Shown here: positions 38,575 through 47,315 of the stretch, one piece after another | How positions within the stretch are numbered: the stretch's first letter is position 1 | Layout of the letters: each line of letters starts with the position of its first letter | NCBI GenBank assembly: GCA_001752465.1 | Contig: MDJB01000006.1 | Coordinates: forward strand, 1 to 57,824 | Reading direction: 5' to 3' | Origin: Haemophilus quentini | Lineage (GTDB): Bacteria; Pseudomonadota; Gammaproteobacteria; Enterobacterales; Pasteurellaceae | DNA length: 57,824 nucleotides | Notes under the pieces: model-generated | Told to the model about the DNA's origin: nothing | The model's database searches: none | Seen by the model: the letters and a program-made list of their open reading frames with translations, nothing else | Made by a program: the position numbers and the translations under genes

Positions 38575-39300
38575 TTATTTTATGACGAAGATCGCCTTTT
38601 TCTTTAAAAAGGCAAAAATAATGCTATTAATCAACCATGCCAGCAATGTCGCGACTAATAAATCTATTGGGTAATGCATGCCTAATCGTACACGGCTAAT
38701 CAACATCAATAAGCCCCACACCGCAATGCCCGCCACCAGCAATTTTGCTTTAAAAGAACGGTTACCTAATAATTGAGTAAAGCCAACAGCAAGCATCAGC
38801 CAAGTTGCTGCAAAAATCGTATGTCCTGAGGGAAACGAATACCCTGTTTCATTTTCATAATGATGAACTAACCAAGCTGGTGTGATAGCATCCATCGAAT
38901 AAAAATCCTTAGCGATTTCTGCACGCAAAGTGCAGTCATTTTTATAAAAGTTTTCAGGCGTTGAATGAGTTTGCTCAGCTAGATAAACGGTGAACGGACG
39001 AGGTTCTTCAAACAATGCTTTTGCCCCCGTTTTTGCTGCTTGAGTGGCAATAACTGAAATCCCCATCACAATTACGCCTAATAGCCATTGTTTTGGGTTT
39101 TTAAATAAAAACGCGAACAAAAGCGTAAACAACACACAGGTGATCAACGCATAAGGTACACTACCCGTTTCAGTGAGCAAATAAAGCCAATAATCAGCTT
39201 CAGTTAATTGGCTATTGCCATGCCACTGATAGGAAATACCCCAAATAAAAAATGGTACAAGACAAAGTAATAACGTATATAATGACAACCTTTTAAACAT
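38575..39300 (-). CDS. pgpB: PAP2-family membrane phosphatase PgpB
   Basis: A 241-residue inner-membrane lipid phosphatase. The three PAP2 motifs are visible: [14 protein letters not shown], the PSGH box in [13 protein letters not shown], and [14 protein letters not shown] with the catalytic His. It dephosphorylates phosphatidylglycerol phosphate and undecaprenyl pyrophosphate. About five to six membrane helices are predicted. It is divergent from ribA, as with HI0211-HI0212 in H. influenzae from memory. Confidence 0.92.
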   Translation of the reverse strand: MFKRLSLYTLLLCLVPFFIWGISYQWHGNSQLTEADYWLYLLTETGSVPYALITCVLFTLLFAFLFKNPKQWLLGVIVMGISVIATQAAKTGAKALFEEPRPFTVYLAEQTHSTPENFYKNDCTLRAEIAKDFYSMDAITPAWLVHHYENETGYSFPSGHTIFAATWLMLAVGFTQLLGNRSFKAKLLVAGIAVWGLLMLISRVRLGMHYPIDLLVATLLAWLINSIIFAFLKKKAIFVIK

Positions 39301-39369
39301 GCTCGCCCCTTAATAATAAAAAATAATGCGCGCATTCTAACAGAAATGACTACGAATAAGGATCACTTT

Positions 39370-40020
39370 ATGGCAAAAATTCAGCTAGTTGCGCAAGCCA
39401 ATTTACCTACTGAATATGGTATTTTCAGAATGGTGGGATTTGAATTTCCAGATACCAAAAAAGAACATGTAGCTTTAATAATGGGTGATATTTCTAATGT
39501 TGATGAACCTGTGTTAGCACGCATCCATTCTGAATGTTTAACTGGCGATGCACTTCACAGCTTAAAATGCGATTGTGGGTTCCAACTGGCGACAGCATTA
39601 AAACAAATTCAAGAAGAAAGTCGTGGTGTCTTAATTTATCATCGTGAAGAGGGCCGCGGAATTGGTTTGATTAATAAAATCCGAGCATATTCTTTACAAG
39701 ATAAAGGAATGGATACGATTGAAGCCAATCTTGCTTTAGGCTTCAAAGCAGATGAACGTAACTTCGAAGTCTGTGCCGATATGTTCGAGCTACTTGGTGT
39801 AAAAAAAGTTCGCTTGATGACCAACAACCCAGAAAAAGTAGAAACCATGAAAAAAGCTGGTATCAACGTGGTTGAACGAGTTCCTCTTAATGTGGGAGAA
39901 AACCGCTACAACACAAAATATCTTGATACCAAAGCGAAAAAAATGGGGCATTACATTGTGCATAACAATGATGAACAACATTTAATGACCTGTCCACATT
40001 GCCAAGAAGAGATTATTTAA
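39370..40020 (+). CDS. ribA: GTP cyclohydrolase II
   Basis: A 216-residue GTP cyclohydrolase II, first step of riboflavin synthesis. The zinc-binding cysteines are in [20 protein letters not shown], and the catalytic segment is [29 protein letters not shown], close to the family TNNP motif, appears near residue 155. The start is ATG 39370, which has AAGGA 7 nt upstream; the ATG at 39346 has no such site. It is a free-standing RibA, not fused to RibB. Confidence 0.95.
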   Translation: MAKIQLVAQANLPTEYGIFRMVGFEFPDTKKEHVALIMGDISNVDEPVLARIHSECLTGDALHSLKCDCGFQLATALKQIQEESRGVLIYHREEGRGIGLINKIRAYSLQDKGMDTIEANLALGFKADERNFEVCADMFELLGVKKVRLMTNNPEKVETMKKAGINVVERVPLNVGENRYNTKYLDTKAKKMGHYIVHNNDEQHLMTCPHCQEEII

Positions 40021-40042
40021 TAAAATAATACATGTAAAAAAA

Positions 40043-40076
40043 GCCATACTGTTATATTGAACAGTGTGGCTTTTTT
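40043..40076 (+). terminator. Terminator after ribA
   Basis: GCCATACTGTT (40043-40053), loop ATATTG, AACAGTGTGGC (40060-40070), then six T. An 11-bp stem with one G-U pair. Confidence 0.93.
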
Positions 40077-40130
40077 ATTTAAACTTTATGCCATGGAATA
40101 ATCAAAAGATTTTTTAGCATATTGCTAAAA

Positions 40131-40168
40131 ACGAGAAACCCCGTCTCGTATTCCAAAGATCGGGGCTT
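40131..40168 (+). promoter_or_regulatory. Pseudoknot-like RNA element in the leader of a small lipoprotein gene
   Basis: ACGAGA (40131-40136) pairs with TCTCGT (40144-40149) around the loop AACCCCG; the loop's CCCCG (40139-40143) can pair with CGGGG (40161-40165). This gives an H-type pseudoknot ending 6 nt before an AGGAG ribosome site (40172-40176). Alternatively the two stems exclude one another and act as a switch. The layout resembles small ligand-binding riboswitches but fits no consensus I know. Confidence 0.4.
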
Positions 40169-40184
40169 ATCAGGAGTAAGTAAA

Positions 40185-40325
40185 ATGAAAAAAACGCTCT
40201 TTTTCATTTTCTTGATTATCTGTTGTTTAGTTAGCTGTTCTGGTGCAGTTATCTAAGATAATCGCTACGGGGACGATGTCGGAGTTGTCCCCAATGCCTC
40301 CAATCTTAAAGAATTATCTCCTTAA
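40185..40325 (+). pseudogene. Small lipoprotein gene truncated by an ochre codon
   Basis: With an AGGAG site 8 nt upstream, an ATG opens MKKTLFFIFLIICCLVSCSG, a lipoprotein signal with lipobox LVSC. TAA at 40254-40256 (codon 24) then stops it, although the same frame continues as DNRYGDDVGVVPNASNLKEL and ends naturally at 40323-40325. CAA-to-TAA explains the stop. The intact product would be a 46-residue lipoprotein. A 23-residue mature leader peptide is the alternative reading. Confidence 0.6.
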
Positions 40326-40340
40326 TTGCAAGCGCGATTA

Positions 40341-41882
40341 CTAATTTTTAACCTTTCGCCACAAATCTTTACTATAAATAGTTCCAACAGAATTTACTTG
40401 TGCGCCCATTATACTTGGCGCGAGATAAACTGGCATACTATATTGAAAAATGGGTAATACTAAATATTCTTGTTGAACTATCCCTTTTAATTTCGCGTAA
40501 TTTTCTAACCGCACTTTTTCGGATGTTGTCGTCATTGCACTTTCAAATAAACGATCAAATTCTGCATTTTTATAGCCATTTTTGTTATCAGGGCTTTTTG
40601 AATAAAACAAATTTAAGAAAGCGACAGGATCATTAAAATCAGCACACCAGCCAGATCGAATTAATTGAAAATCGCCTTTTGTGCGAGCTGTTTGCAATTC
40701 TTGCCAACTCATTCCTTGATTTTCAACTCGTAATAAATCTGATTGCGATAATTGGCGATTTAATCGCGTTGCAATGGTTTGATTCAGAGACGAATCATCA
40801 TAACGAATGCGTAATTTCAACGGGTGAGTTTCACTAATTTGATTTTTGGAAAGAAGCTGTTCTGCAACAACGGGCTCCCAAACAGATTCTTGCTCACCTA
40901 GCATAGATTTAGGCAAAAAAGTATTACTTGGATGAAGATGGGTAATATCGGCAACCAAATTTTTCGTAGAAACCATCGAAGCAATCGCTTTTCTTACCGC
41001 ACTTTTTTGCAACATAGGATCGGCAAGATTAAACTCATAGAAGTAAGTACAAAGTTGCGGATAATCTTGGATATTCTGATCAGTTTTTTTCGGATTCAAT
41101 ACCACATCAAAATCGGACAAATCTGCATCTGCTGTAATTTTTTGATACTTCACTTGCTGAAATATTACTTTTTCTTTTGCCCAATAATAAGGATTGGCTG
41201 TTAAAATGTACTGATTTTCAGCCTGACTGTGTAACTGATAGGCACCATTGCTGATAAGGGTTTCAGTCGATTTCGTATAGCGAGGCAAAAGGCTGATATG
41301 CGCCAACATAGAAGGTAAATATGACGATGCTTTATCTAACTCAATGCGTAAAGTGCGGTCATTTTCGGCGAATAATCCAAGCGATTCAACAGTTAGCGCC
41401 TTTTCCAATACTGCCTTCGCATTTTTCAGATTCATGAAAGCCAAATAATTTTTAAGTGGACTTTCAGATTGGGAAAGAGCTTGCCAAGATTGTACAAAAT
41501 CAGAAGCAGTCACAGCTTCACCATTTGACCATTTGGCATTTTCACGCAAAGTGACAATCCATGTTTTATTATCTTTAGTTTGCCAGCTTTCTGCTACGGC
41601 AGGAATAAGATTACCTTGCGCATCATAAGCCGTTAAACCTTCAAACAGATCGCGTAATAATTGCGTTTGTTCTTCGCTTTGTGCTTGCCAAGGTTGCAAA
41701 GTAAGATCGCCATAAACACCGCGTTTTAATTCAGCTCGGTTAGATTCCAATTGAGTATTTTTCGGTGCCTCAACTTGTGGCAAAACAGTCTTGGGATTAT
41801 CCAATTTATCACAAGCTACCACCGTAAAAATAATGGAAAAAATAACCGTACTTCGCTGGCACAAAGCTAGAAAATTATTCAT
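40341..41882 (-). CDS. OppA-like peptide-binding lipoprotein (SBP_bac_5)
   Basis: A 513-residue extracytoplasmic solute-binding protein of family 5. The N-terminus has a lipoprotein signal (lipobox VVAC, mature Cys at about residue 24). The ELKRGVYGDLTLQPWQAQSEEQTQLLRDLFEGLTAYD segment and the NGEAVTASDFVQSWQ pattern are typical OppA/MppA features. No permease or ATPase genes are next to it, so it must share a transporter made elsewhere. It matches H. influenzae HI0213 from memory. It overlaps the ybaN-like gene by 8 nt, with ybaN upstream. Confidence 0.88.
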   Translation of the reverse strand: MNNFLALCQRSTVIFSIIFTVVACDKLDNPKTVLPQVEAPKNTQLESNRAELKRGVYGDLTLQPWQAQSEEQTQLLRDLFEGLTAYDAQGNLIPAVAESWQTKDNKTWIVTLRENAKWSNGEAVTASDFVQSWQALSQSESPLKNYLAFMNLKNAKAVLEKALTVESLGLFAENDRTLRIELDKASSYLPSMLAHISLLPRYTKSTETLISNGAYQLHSQAENQYILTANPYYWAKEKVIFQQVKYQKITADADLSDFDVVLNPKKTDQNIQDYPQLCTYFYEFNLADPMLQKSAVRKAIASMVSTKNLVADITHLHPSNTFLPKSMLGEQESVWEPVVAEQLLSKNQISETHPLKLRIRYDDSSLNQTIATRLNRQLSQSDLLRVENQGMSWQELQTARTKGDFQLIRSGWCADFNDPVAFLNLFYSKSPDNKNGYKNAEFDRLFESAMTTTSEKVRLENYAKLKGIVQQEYLVLPIFQYSMPVYLAPSIMGAQVNSVGTIYSKDLWRKVKN

Positions 41883-42237
41883 TTTCAGTTTTAATCCAAA
41901 ACAAGAAGAACCAATACTTAATACAAATCAATGCAGCAATAACGCTACGCCCTATTACGCTTGGCGTGAAATAAAAACCAATAAGTAACATTGTGGTCGA
42001 AAAACTCAAAATATAAATTTTGGTATTTTTCTTTAATGATCGATTTTCATTAAAAGACTTAAGATGTTTTTGATAAATACCTGTGCCTAAAAACCATTGT
42101 TCTAAGCGTTTGGAACCTTTTGCAAAGAAAAATAAAGTAAGTAATAAAAAAGGCGTGGTCGGTAAAATAGGAAGGAAAATTCCAATGATGCCAAGTGCAA
42201 GAGAAAGAAAACCTAAAACAATGTAAATAAACTTCAT
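41875..42237 (-). CDS. ybaN: YbaN family (DUF454) inner-membrane protein
   Basis: A 120-residue membrane protein with the DUF454 N-terminal pattern LGFLSLALGIIGIFLPILPTTPFLLLTLFFFAKGSKRLE and two to three further hydrophobic segments. The family function is unknown; it often lies near recombination or heme genes. Its stop overlaps the start of the OppA-like gene (8 nt), so the two are translationally coupled. Confidence 0.85.
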   Translation of the reverse strand: MKFIYIVLGFLSLALGIIGIFLPILPTTPFLLLTLFFFAKGSKRLEQWFLGTGIYQKHLKSFNENRSLKKNTKIYILSFSTTMLLIGFYFTPSVIGRSVIAALICIKYWFFLFWIKTENE

Positions 42238-42353
42238 AATGTTCCTAATAAAAAGAAAATGCGAACCATTATTACTGATTTTTTAGATTTTTCAACCTTG
42301 ATATTATAGAATTTGCCGTCACATAAAAAGTAGTTTTCAAAAAAGGAACATTT

Positions 42354-44399
42354 ATGTCTATGTCAAATCCATTACTTAACATTCAAGGCTTACCGCCATT
42401 TTCACAAATCAAGCCAGAACATATTCAACCAGCTGTTGAAAAATTAATTCAAGATTGTCGCAATACGATAGAACAAGTGTTAAAACAACCGCACTTTACT
42501 TGGGAAAACTTCATTTTGCCTTTAACGGAAACCAATGATCGCTTAAATCGTGCTTGGTCACCCGTTTCTCATCTCAATTCAGTAAAAAATAGCACTGAAT
42601 TACGTGAAGCCTATCAAGCGTGCTTGCCTTTACTTTCTGAATACAGCACTTGGGTTGGTCAGCATAAAGGGCTTTATAATGCCTATTTAGCATTAAAAAA
42701 CAGCGCTGAATTTGCGGACTATTCTATTGCGCAAAAGAAAGCTATTGAAAATTCACTGCGTGATTTTGAACTTTCAGGCATCGGGCTTTCAGAAGATAAA
42801 CAACAACGTTATGGCGAAATTGTGGCGCGCTTATCGGAATTAAATTCACAATTTAGCAATAACGTATTAGATGCCACCATGGGTTGGGAAAAACTCATTG
42901 AAAACGAAGCAGAAATTGCTGGCTTACCTGAATCCGCACTACAAGCGGCTCAACAATCTGCCGAAAGTAAAGGATTAAAAGGCTATCGTTTTACGTTAGA
43001 AATCCCAAGTTATTTGCCTGTGATGACTTACTGTGAAAATCGAGCATTGCGTGAAGAAATGTACCGTGCTTACGCGACACGCGCCTCAGAGCAAGGCCCT
43101 AATGCTGGCAAATGGGACAACAGTAAAGTCATGAAAGAAATTCTTACATTACGCGTGGAATTGGCGAAATTACTCGGTTTTAATGCTTACACCGAACTTT
43201 CACTTGCCACCAAAATGGCAGAAAATCCACAACAAGTGCTTGATTTCTTAGATCATCTTGCCGAACGTGCTAAACCACAAGGCGAAAAAGAATTACAAGA
43301 ATTGAAAGATTACTGTGAAAAAGAATTTGGTGTCACTGAACTTGCGCCCTGGGATATTAGTTTTTACAGCGAAAAACAAAAACAACATTTATACGCCATT
43401 AATGATGAAGAACTTCGTCCATATTTTCCTGAAAACCGCGTGATTTCAGGACTGTTTGAATTGATTAAACGCATTTTCAATATTCGTGCGGTCGAACGCA
43501 AAGGCGTGGATACTTGGCATAAAGATGTGCGCTTCTTTGATTTAATTGATGAAAACGATCAACTCCGTGGCAGTTTCTATCTTGATTTATATGCACGCGA
43601 ACATAAACGTGGTGGCGCGTGGATGGATGATTGTATTGGGCGCAAACGTAAACTGGATGGCGGCATTCAAACTCCTGTGGCTTATTTAACTTGCAACTTC
43701 AACGCCCCTATCGGTAATAAACCAGCGTTATTTACACATGATGAAGTCACCACGCTATTCCACGAATTTGGTCACGGCATTCATCATATGCTCACACAAA
43801 TTGATGTCTCCGATGTGGCGGGAATTAACGGTGTGCCTTGGGACGCAGTGGAATTACCAAGTCAATTTATGGAAAACTGGTGCTGGGAAGAAGAGGCTTT
43901 AGCGTTTATTTCAGGGCATTACGAAACAGGCGAACCGTTACCAAAAGAAAAACTCACGCAATTATTAAAAGCAAAAAATTTCCAAGCCGCGATGTTTATC
44001 TTGCGCCAGCTTGAATTTGGTATTTTTGATTTCCGTTTGCATCACACCTTTGATGCGGAAAAAAACAATCAAATATTAGAAACACTTAAAGCGGTGAAAT
44101 CACAAGTTGCCGTCATAAAAGGCGTAGATTGGGCAAGAACCCCGCACAGCTTCAGCCATATTTTTGCCGGGGGCTACGCCGCAGGTTATTACAGCTATTT
44201 ATGGGCAGAAGTGTTATCGGCTGATGCTTATTCACGCTTTGAAGAAGAAGGTATTTTCAACCCAATCACCGGCAAGTCATTCCTGGATGAAATTCTCACG
44301 CGTGGTGGCTCAGAAGAACCAATGGAACTCTTCAAACGCTTCCGTGGTCGTGAACCGCAATTAGATGCGTTGTTAAGACATAAAGGAATTATGAACTAA
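42354..44399 (+). CDS. prlC: Oligopeptidase A
   Basis: A 681-residue M3-family zinc metallopeptidase. The HExxH motif is in TTLFHEFGHGIHHM (His470 and His474), and the third ligand Glu is in the conserved VELPSQFMENWCWE block. It cleaves short peptides, including signal-peptide remnants, in the cytoplasm. The length equals E. coli OpdA (680). It is transcribed towards the restriction locus but ends at a terminator. Confidence 0.95.
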   Translation: MSMSNPLLNIQGLPPFSQIKPEHIQPAVEKLIQDCRNTIEQVLKQPHFTWENFILPLTETNDRLNRAWSPVSHLNSVKNSTELREAYQACLPLLSEYSTWVGQHKGLYNAYLALKNSAEFADYSIAQKKAIENSLRDFELSGIGLSEDKQQRYGEIVARLSELNSQFSNNVLDATMGWEKLIENEAEIAGLPESALQAAQQSAESKGLKGYRFTLEIPSYLPVMTYCENRALREEMYRAYATRASEQGPNAGKWDNSKVMKEILTLRVELAKLLGFNAYTELSLATKMAENPQQVLDFLDHLAERAKPQGEKELQELKDYCEKEFGVTELAPWDISFYSEKQKQHLYAINDEELRPYFPENRVISGLFELIKRIFNIRAVERKGVDTWHKDVRFFDLIDENDQLRGSFYLDLYAREHKRGGAWMDDCIGRKRKLDGGIQTPVAYLTCNFNAPIGNKPALFTHDEVTTLFHEFGHGIHHMLTQIDVSDVAGINGVPWDAVELPSQFMENWCWEEEALAFISGHYETGEPLPKEKLTQLLKAKNFQAAMFILRQLEFGIFDFRLHHTFDAEKNNQILETLKAVKSQVAVIKGVDWARTPHSFSHIFAGGYAAGYYSYLWAEVLSADAYSRFEEEGIFNPITGKSFLDEILTRGGSEEPMELFKRFRGREPQLDALLRHKGIMN

Positions 44400-44413
44400 T
44401 ACACCAAACTATA

Positions 44414-44435
44414 GGGCATGCACAACATGCCCTTT
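44414..44435 (+). terminator. Terminator after prlC
   Basis: GGGCATG, CACAA, CATGCCC, then TTTCT. It lies 15 nt after the stop. The remaining 200 nt up to hsdM are AT-rich and contain a single-base variant of the uptake signal (CTGCACTTT, 44489-44497) and, presumably, the hsdM promoter. Confidence 0.85.
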
Positions 44436-44639
44436 CTCAAATATTTTCCGCTAAAAAAGCCCTTTATAAAAACATTGCAAATTTCAACTGCACTTTATCA
44501 AGACAAACTGCAAACGAGACATTATTTTTACAAATAGCAGCAAGATAAACTCATAGAAATTCACGCAGAATAGACTAATTTCCTGTATAATTTTTCACAT
44601 CTTTATTTAACTCATTACATAAAATATTTTGAGGATTTT

Positions 44640-46187
44640 ATGACAATAGCAATGCAACAACGCGCTGAACTTCAACGACGCATTTGGCAAATCGCTAATG
44701 ATGTACGCGGTTCCGTAGATGGTTGGGATTTTAAACAGTATGTTTTGGGTACACTTTTCTATCGTTTTATCAGTGAAAATTTTGCCAACTATATTAAAGG
44801 TGGAGATGATAGCGTTGATTATTCCGCTTTTAATGATGACAACCCTATTATTGCTGCCATCAAAGAAGACACCATCAAAGCAAAAGGCTATTTTATTTAC
44901 CCAAGCCAGCTATTTAAAAATGTCGTCGCAACAGCCAACACTAATCCGAATTTAAATACAGATCTAAAAAGCATTTTTACAGATATCGAAAACTCCGCTA
45001 CTGGCTTCCCTTCCGAACAGGATATCAAAGGCTTATTTGCTGATTTTGATACCACCAGCAACCGCCTAGGTAATACCGTTGCCAATAAAAACAGCCGCCT
45101 AGCAGCCGTATTAAAAGGCGTTGCCGAGTTAGATTTTGGTGACTTTGAAGATAATCATATTGATTTATTCGGTGATGCTTACGAGTTTTTAATTTCCAAC
45201 TATGCTGCTAATGCTGGTAAATCGGGAGGCGAGTTCTTTACACCACAATGCGTTTCCAAGCTGATTGCTCGACTGGCTTTATATGGACAAGACAAGGTCA
45301 ATAAAATTTATGACCCGGCAGCAGGTTCAGGTTCTTTATTGTTGCAAGCCAAAAAACCATTTGATGAACACATCATTGAAGAAGGATTCTTCGGGCAAGA
45401 AATTAATCACACCACATACAACCTTGCCCGTATGAACATGTTTTTGCATAACATCAACTATGACAAGTTTGATATCACCCTTGGCAACACCTTAATGAAT
45501 CCTCAATTTGGTGAGGATAAACCCTTCGATGCTATTGTCTCTAACCCGCCTTACTCAGTGAAATGGATTGGCTCAGACGATCCGACGTTAATTAACGATG
45601 AACGCTTTGCCCCCGCTGGCGTGCTTGCACCAAAATCCAAAGCGGACTTTGCCTTTATTTTGCATGCGTTAAGTTATCTTTCGGCAAAAGGTCGCGCCGC
45701 GATTGTCTCCTTTCCTGGCATTTTTTATCGCGGCGGTGCGGAGCAAAAAATTCGTCAATATTTGGTGGATAATAACTATGTGGAAACGATAATTGCCTTA
45801 GCGCCAAATCTATTTTTTGGCACCAGTATTGCAGTGAATATTTTGGTGCTTTCCAAACATAAACCCGATACTCAAACCCAATTTATTGATGCTAGCGGTT
45901 TATTTAAATCCGCCACCAATAACAACATTTTAGAAGAGGAACATATTGAGCAAATTCTCAAATTGTTTGCCGATAAAGAAGATGTACCGCATTTAGCCAA
46001 ATCCGTGTCCTTTGAAGACATCGTTAAAAATGACTACAACCTTGCGGTGAGTTCTTATGTGGAACAAAAAGACACCCGAGAGGTGATTGATATCGATAAA
46101 CTCAACGCTGAAATTAAACAAACTGTTGCTAATATCGACCGCTTGCGTGCAGAAATTGACAAGATTGTGGCGGAGATTGAGGGGTAA
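44640..46187 (+). CDS. hsdM: Type I restriction-modification DNA methyltransferase HsdM
   Basis: A 515-residue N6-adenine methyltransferase. An N-terminal HsdM_N helical domain (about 8-170) is followed by SAM motif [12 protein letters not shown] (Asp225) and catalytic motif [10 protein letters not shown] (Asn302). The C-terminal coiled coil ([20 protein letters not shown]) should pack against HsdS. GAGGA precedes the ATG. It is 6 nt from hsdS. Homology pattern and size resemble the type IC group (EcoR124I, EcoprrI). No short-sequence repeat tract such as GACGA was seen in it, so switching is expected from hsdS. Confidence 0.95.
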   Translation: MTIAMQQRAELQRRIWQIANDVRGSVDGWDFKQYVLGTLFYRFISENFANYIKGGDDSVDYSAFNDDNPIIAAIKEDTIKAKGYFIYPSQLFKNVVATANTNPNLNTDLKSIFTDIENSATGFPSEQDIKGLFADFDTTSNRLGNTVANKNSRLAAVLKGVAELDFGDFEDNHIDLFGDAYEFLISNYAANAGKSGGEFFTPQCVSKLIARLALYGQDKVNKIYDPAAGSGSLLLQAKKPFDEHIIEEGFFGQEINHTTYNLARMNMFLHNINYDKFDITLGNTLMNPQFGEDKPFDAIVSNPPYSVKWIGSDDPTLINDERFAPAGVLAPKSKADFAFILHALSYLSAKGRAAIVSFPGIFYRGGAEQKIRQYLVDNNYVETIIALAPNLFFGTSIAVNILVLSKHKPDTQTQFIDASGLFKSATNNNILEEEHIEQILKLFADKEDVPHLAKSVSFEDIVKNDYNLAVSSYVEQKDTREVIDIDKLNAEIKQTVANIDRLRAEIDKIVAEIEG

Positions 46188-46193
46188 AACACC

Positions 46194-47309
46194 ATGAAAA
46201 ACAACCGCACTTTTTTAGAAAAATTATTGGATGGGGCTGAGGTTGAGTGGAAGCCTTTAATTAAAGTAGCCTCTTTGACAAGAGGGAGAGTTATATCAAA
46301 GGAGTATTTAGCTAATAATTTAGGAGATTATCCGGTATATAGTTCTCAAACTGTAAATAATGGTGAAATTGGAAAAATAAATTCATTCGACTTTGATGGA
46401 GAATTTGTTAGTTGGACTACTGATGGTGCTAATGCAGGAACAGTATTTTATCGGTCAGGAAAATTCTCAATCACAAATGTTTGTGGTTTGATAAAAATTC
46501 AAAATAACCTAGAACTAAACTATAAATTTTTATTTTATTGGCTTTCAATTGAAGCAAAGAATCATGTTTATTCAGGTATGGGAAATCCCAAACTAATGAG
46601 CCACCAGATGGAAAAAATCCTAATCCCCATCCCCCCACTCCCCGTCCAAACCGAAATCGTAAAAATTTTGGACGCATTGACAGCACTTACCAGCGAGCTT
46701 ACCAGCGAGCTTATACTACGCCAGAAGCAATATGAATACTATCGAGAAAAATTATTATCTTTTGATAGTTTAGAACAATTAAATTCGGGGGGGGGGGGGA
46801 AGAAGAAACTTATTGATGTATGTATCAATATCTTCTCTGGCAAAAATAAAGAGAGAAATGATAACGGGCTGTATCCAATTTATGGATCAACTGGAATTAT
46901 TGGGAAAACCAACAAAAAAGAATTTTCTAATGAACAAATTTTGATTGCTCGTGTTGGTGCTAATGCTGGCTATGTTCATATCGCTAAAGGGGAATATGAT
47001 GTTTCGGACAATACCTTAATTGTTCAAAATAATGAGAATATTGATCTTAAGTTTCTTTATCATACTTTGGTTAATATAAAGTTAAATCAATATGCAAAGG
47101 GTGCAGGGCAACCACTTATTACAGCTGGACAATTAAAATCAATGGAGATAAATGTTCCCTCACTCGAAGAACAACAACGCATCGTTTCAATCCTAGATAA
47201 ATTTGAAACCTTAACCCATTCCATCACCGAAGGCTTACCTTTGGCGATTGAACAAAACCACAAGCAGTATGAGTATTACAGAGAATTATTACTAAATTTT
47301 AAACAATAA
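46194..47309 (+). CDS. hsdS: Type I specificity subunit HsdS with two repeat switches
   Basis: A 371-residue specificity subunit. The first target-recognition domain (about 1-140) is followed by central conserved region PPLPVQTEIVKILDALTALT...QKQYEYYREKLLSFD, and the second (about 203-330) by ILDKFETLTHSITEG...HKQYEYYRELLLNFK. The two halves are thus homologous. Between them lie a (TSEL)2 repeat and a run of 13 G encoding SGGGG (198-202). With 13 G the frame is open; 14 G would stop at 207 residues and 12 G at about 242. A half-subunit with one recognition domain can form a functional dimer in NgoAV. It is in operon with hsdM and abi (6-nt gaps). Confidence 0.95.
   Translation: MKNNRTFLEKLLDGAEVEWKPLIKVASLTRGRVISKEYLANNLGDYPVYSSQTVNNGEIGKINSFDFDGEFVSWTTDGANAGTVFYRSGKFSITNVCGLIKIQNNLELNYKFLFYWLSIEAKNHVYSGMGNPKLMSHQMEKILIPIPPLPVQTEIVKILDALTALTSELTSELILRQKQYEYYREKLLSFDSLEQLNSGGGGKKKLIDVCINIFSGKNKERNDNGLYPIYGSTGIIGKTNKKEFSNEQILIARVGANAGYVHIAKGEYDVSDNTLIVQNNENIDLKFLYHTLVNIKLNQYAKGAGQPLITAGQLKSMEINVPSLEEQQRIVSILDKFETLTHSITEGLPLAIEQNHKQYEYYRELLLNFKQ
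46689..46712 (+). repeat. 12-bp tandem repeat encoding TSEL twice in hsdS
   Basis: ACCAGCGAGCTT occurs twice in a row. It lies in the central conserved region at the spacer helix, exactly where EcoR124I has TAEL twice and EcoR124/3I three times. Confidence 0.9.
46787..46799 (+). repeat. 13-G homopolymer tract in hsdS (phase-variation tract)
   Basis: Thirteen consecutive G follow AATTC; such a tract is far longer than chance in this AT-rich genome. The frame is open at this length. Slipped-strand mispairing is expected to switch the second recognition domain on and off. Confidence 0.92.
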
Positions 47310-47315
47310 GAAAAT

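Noticed and set aside
44640-46187. GACGA-type repeat switching of hsdM
   Set aside because: No pentanucleotide tract is present near the start or elsewhere in hsdM; switching potential lies in hsdS.
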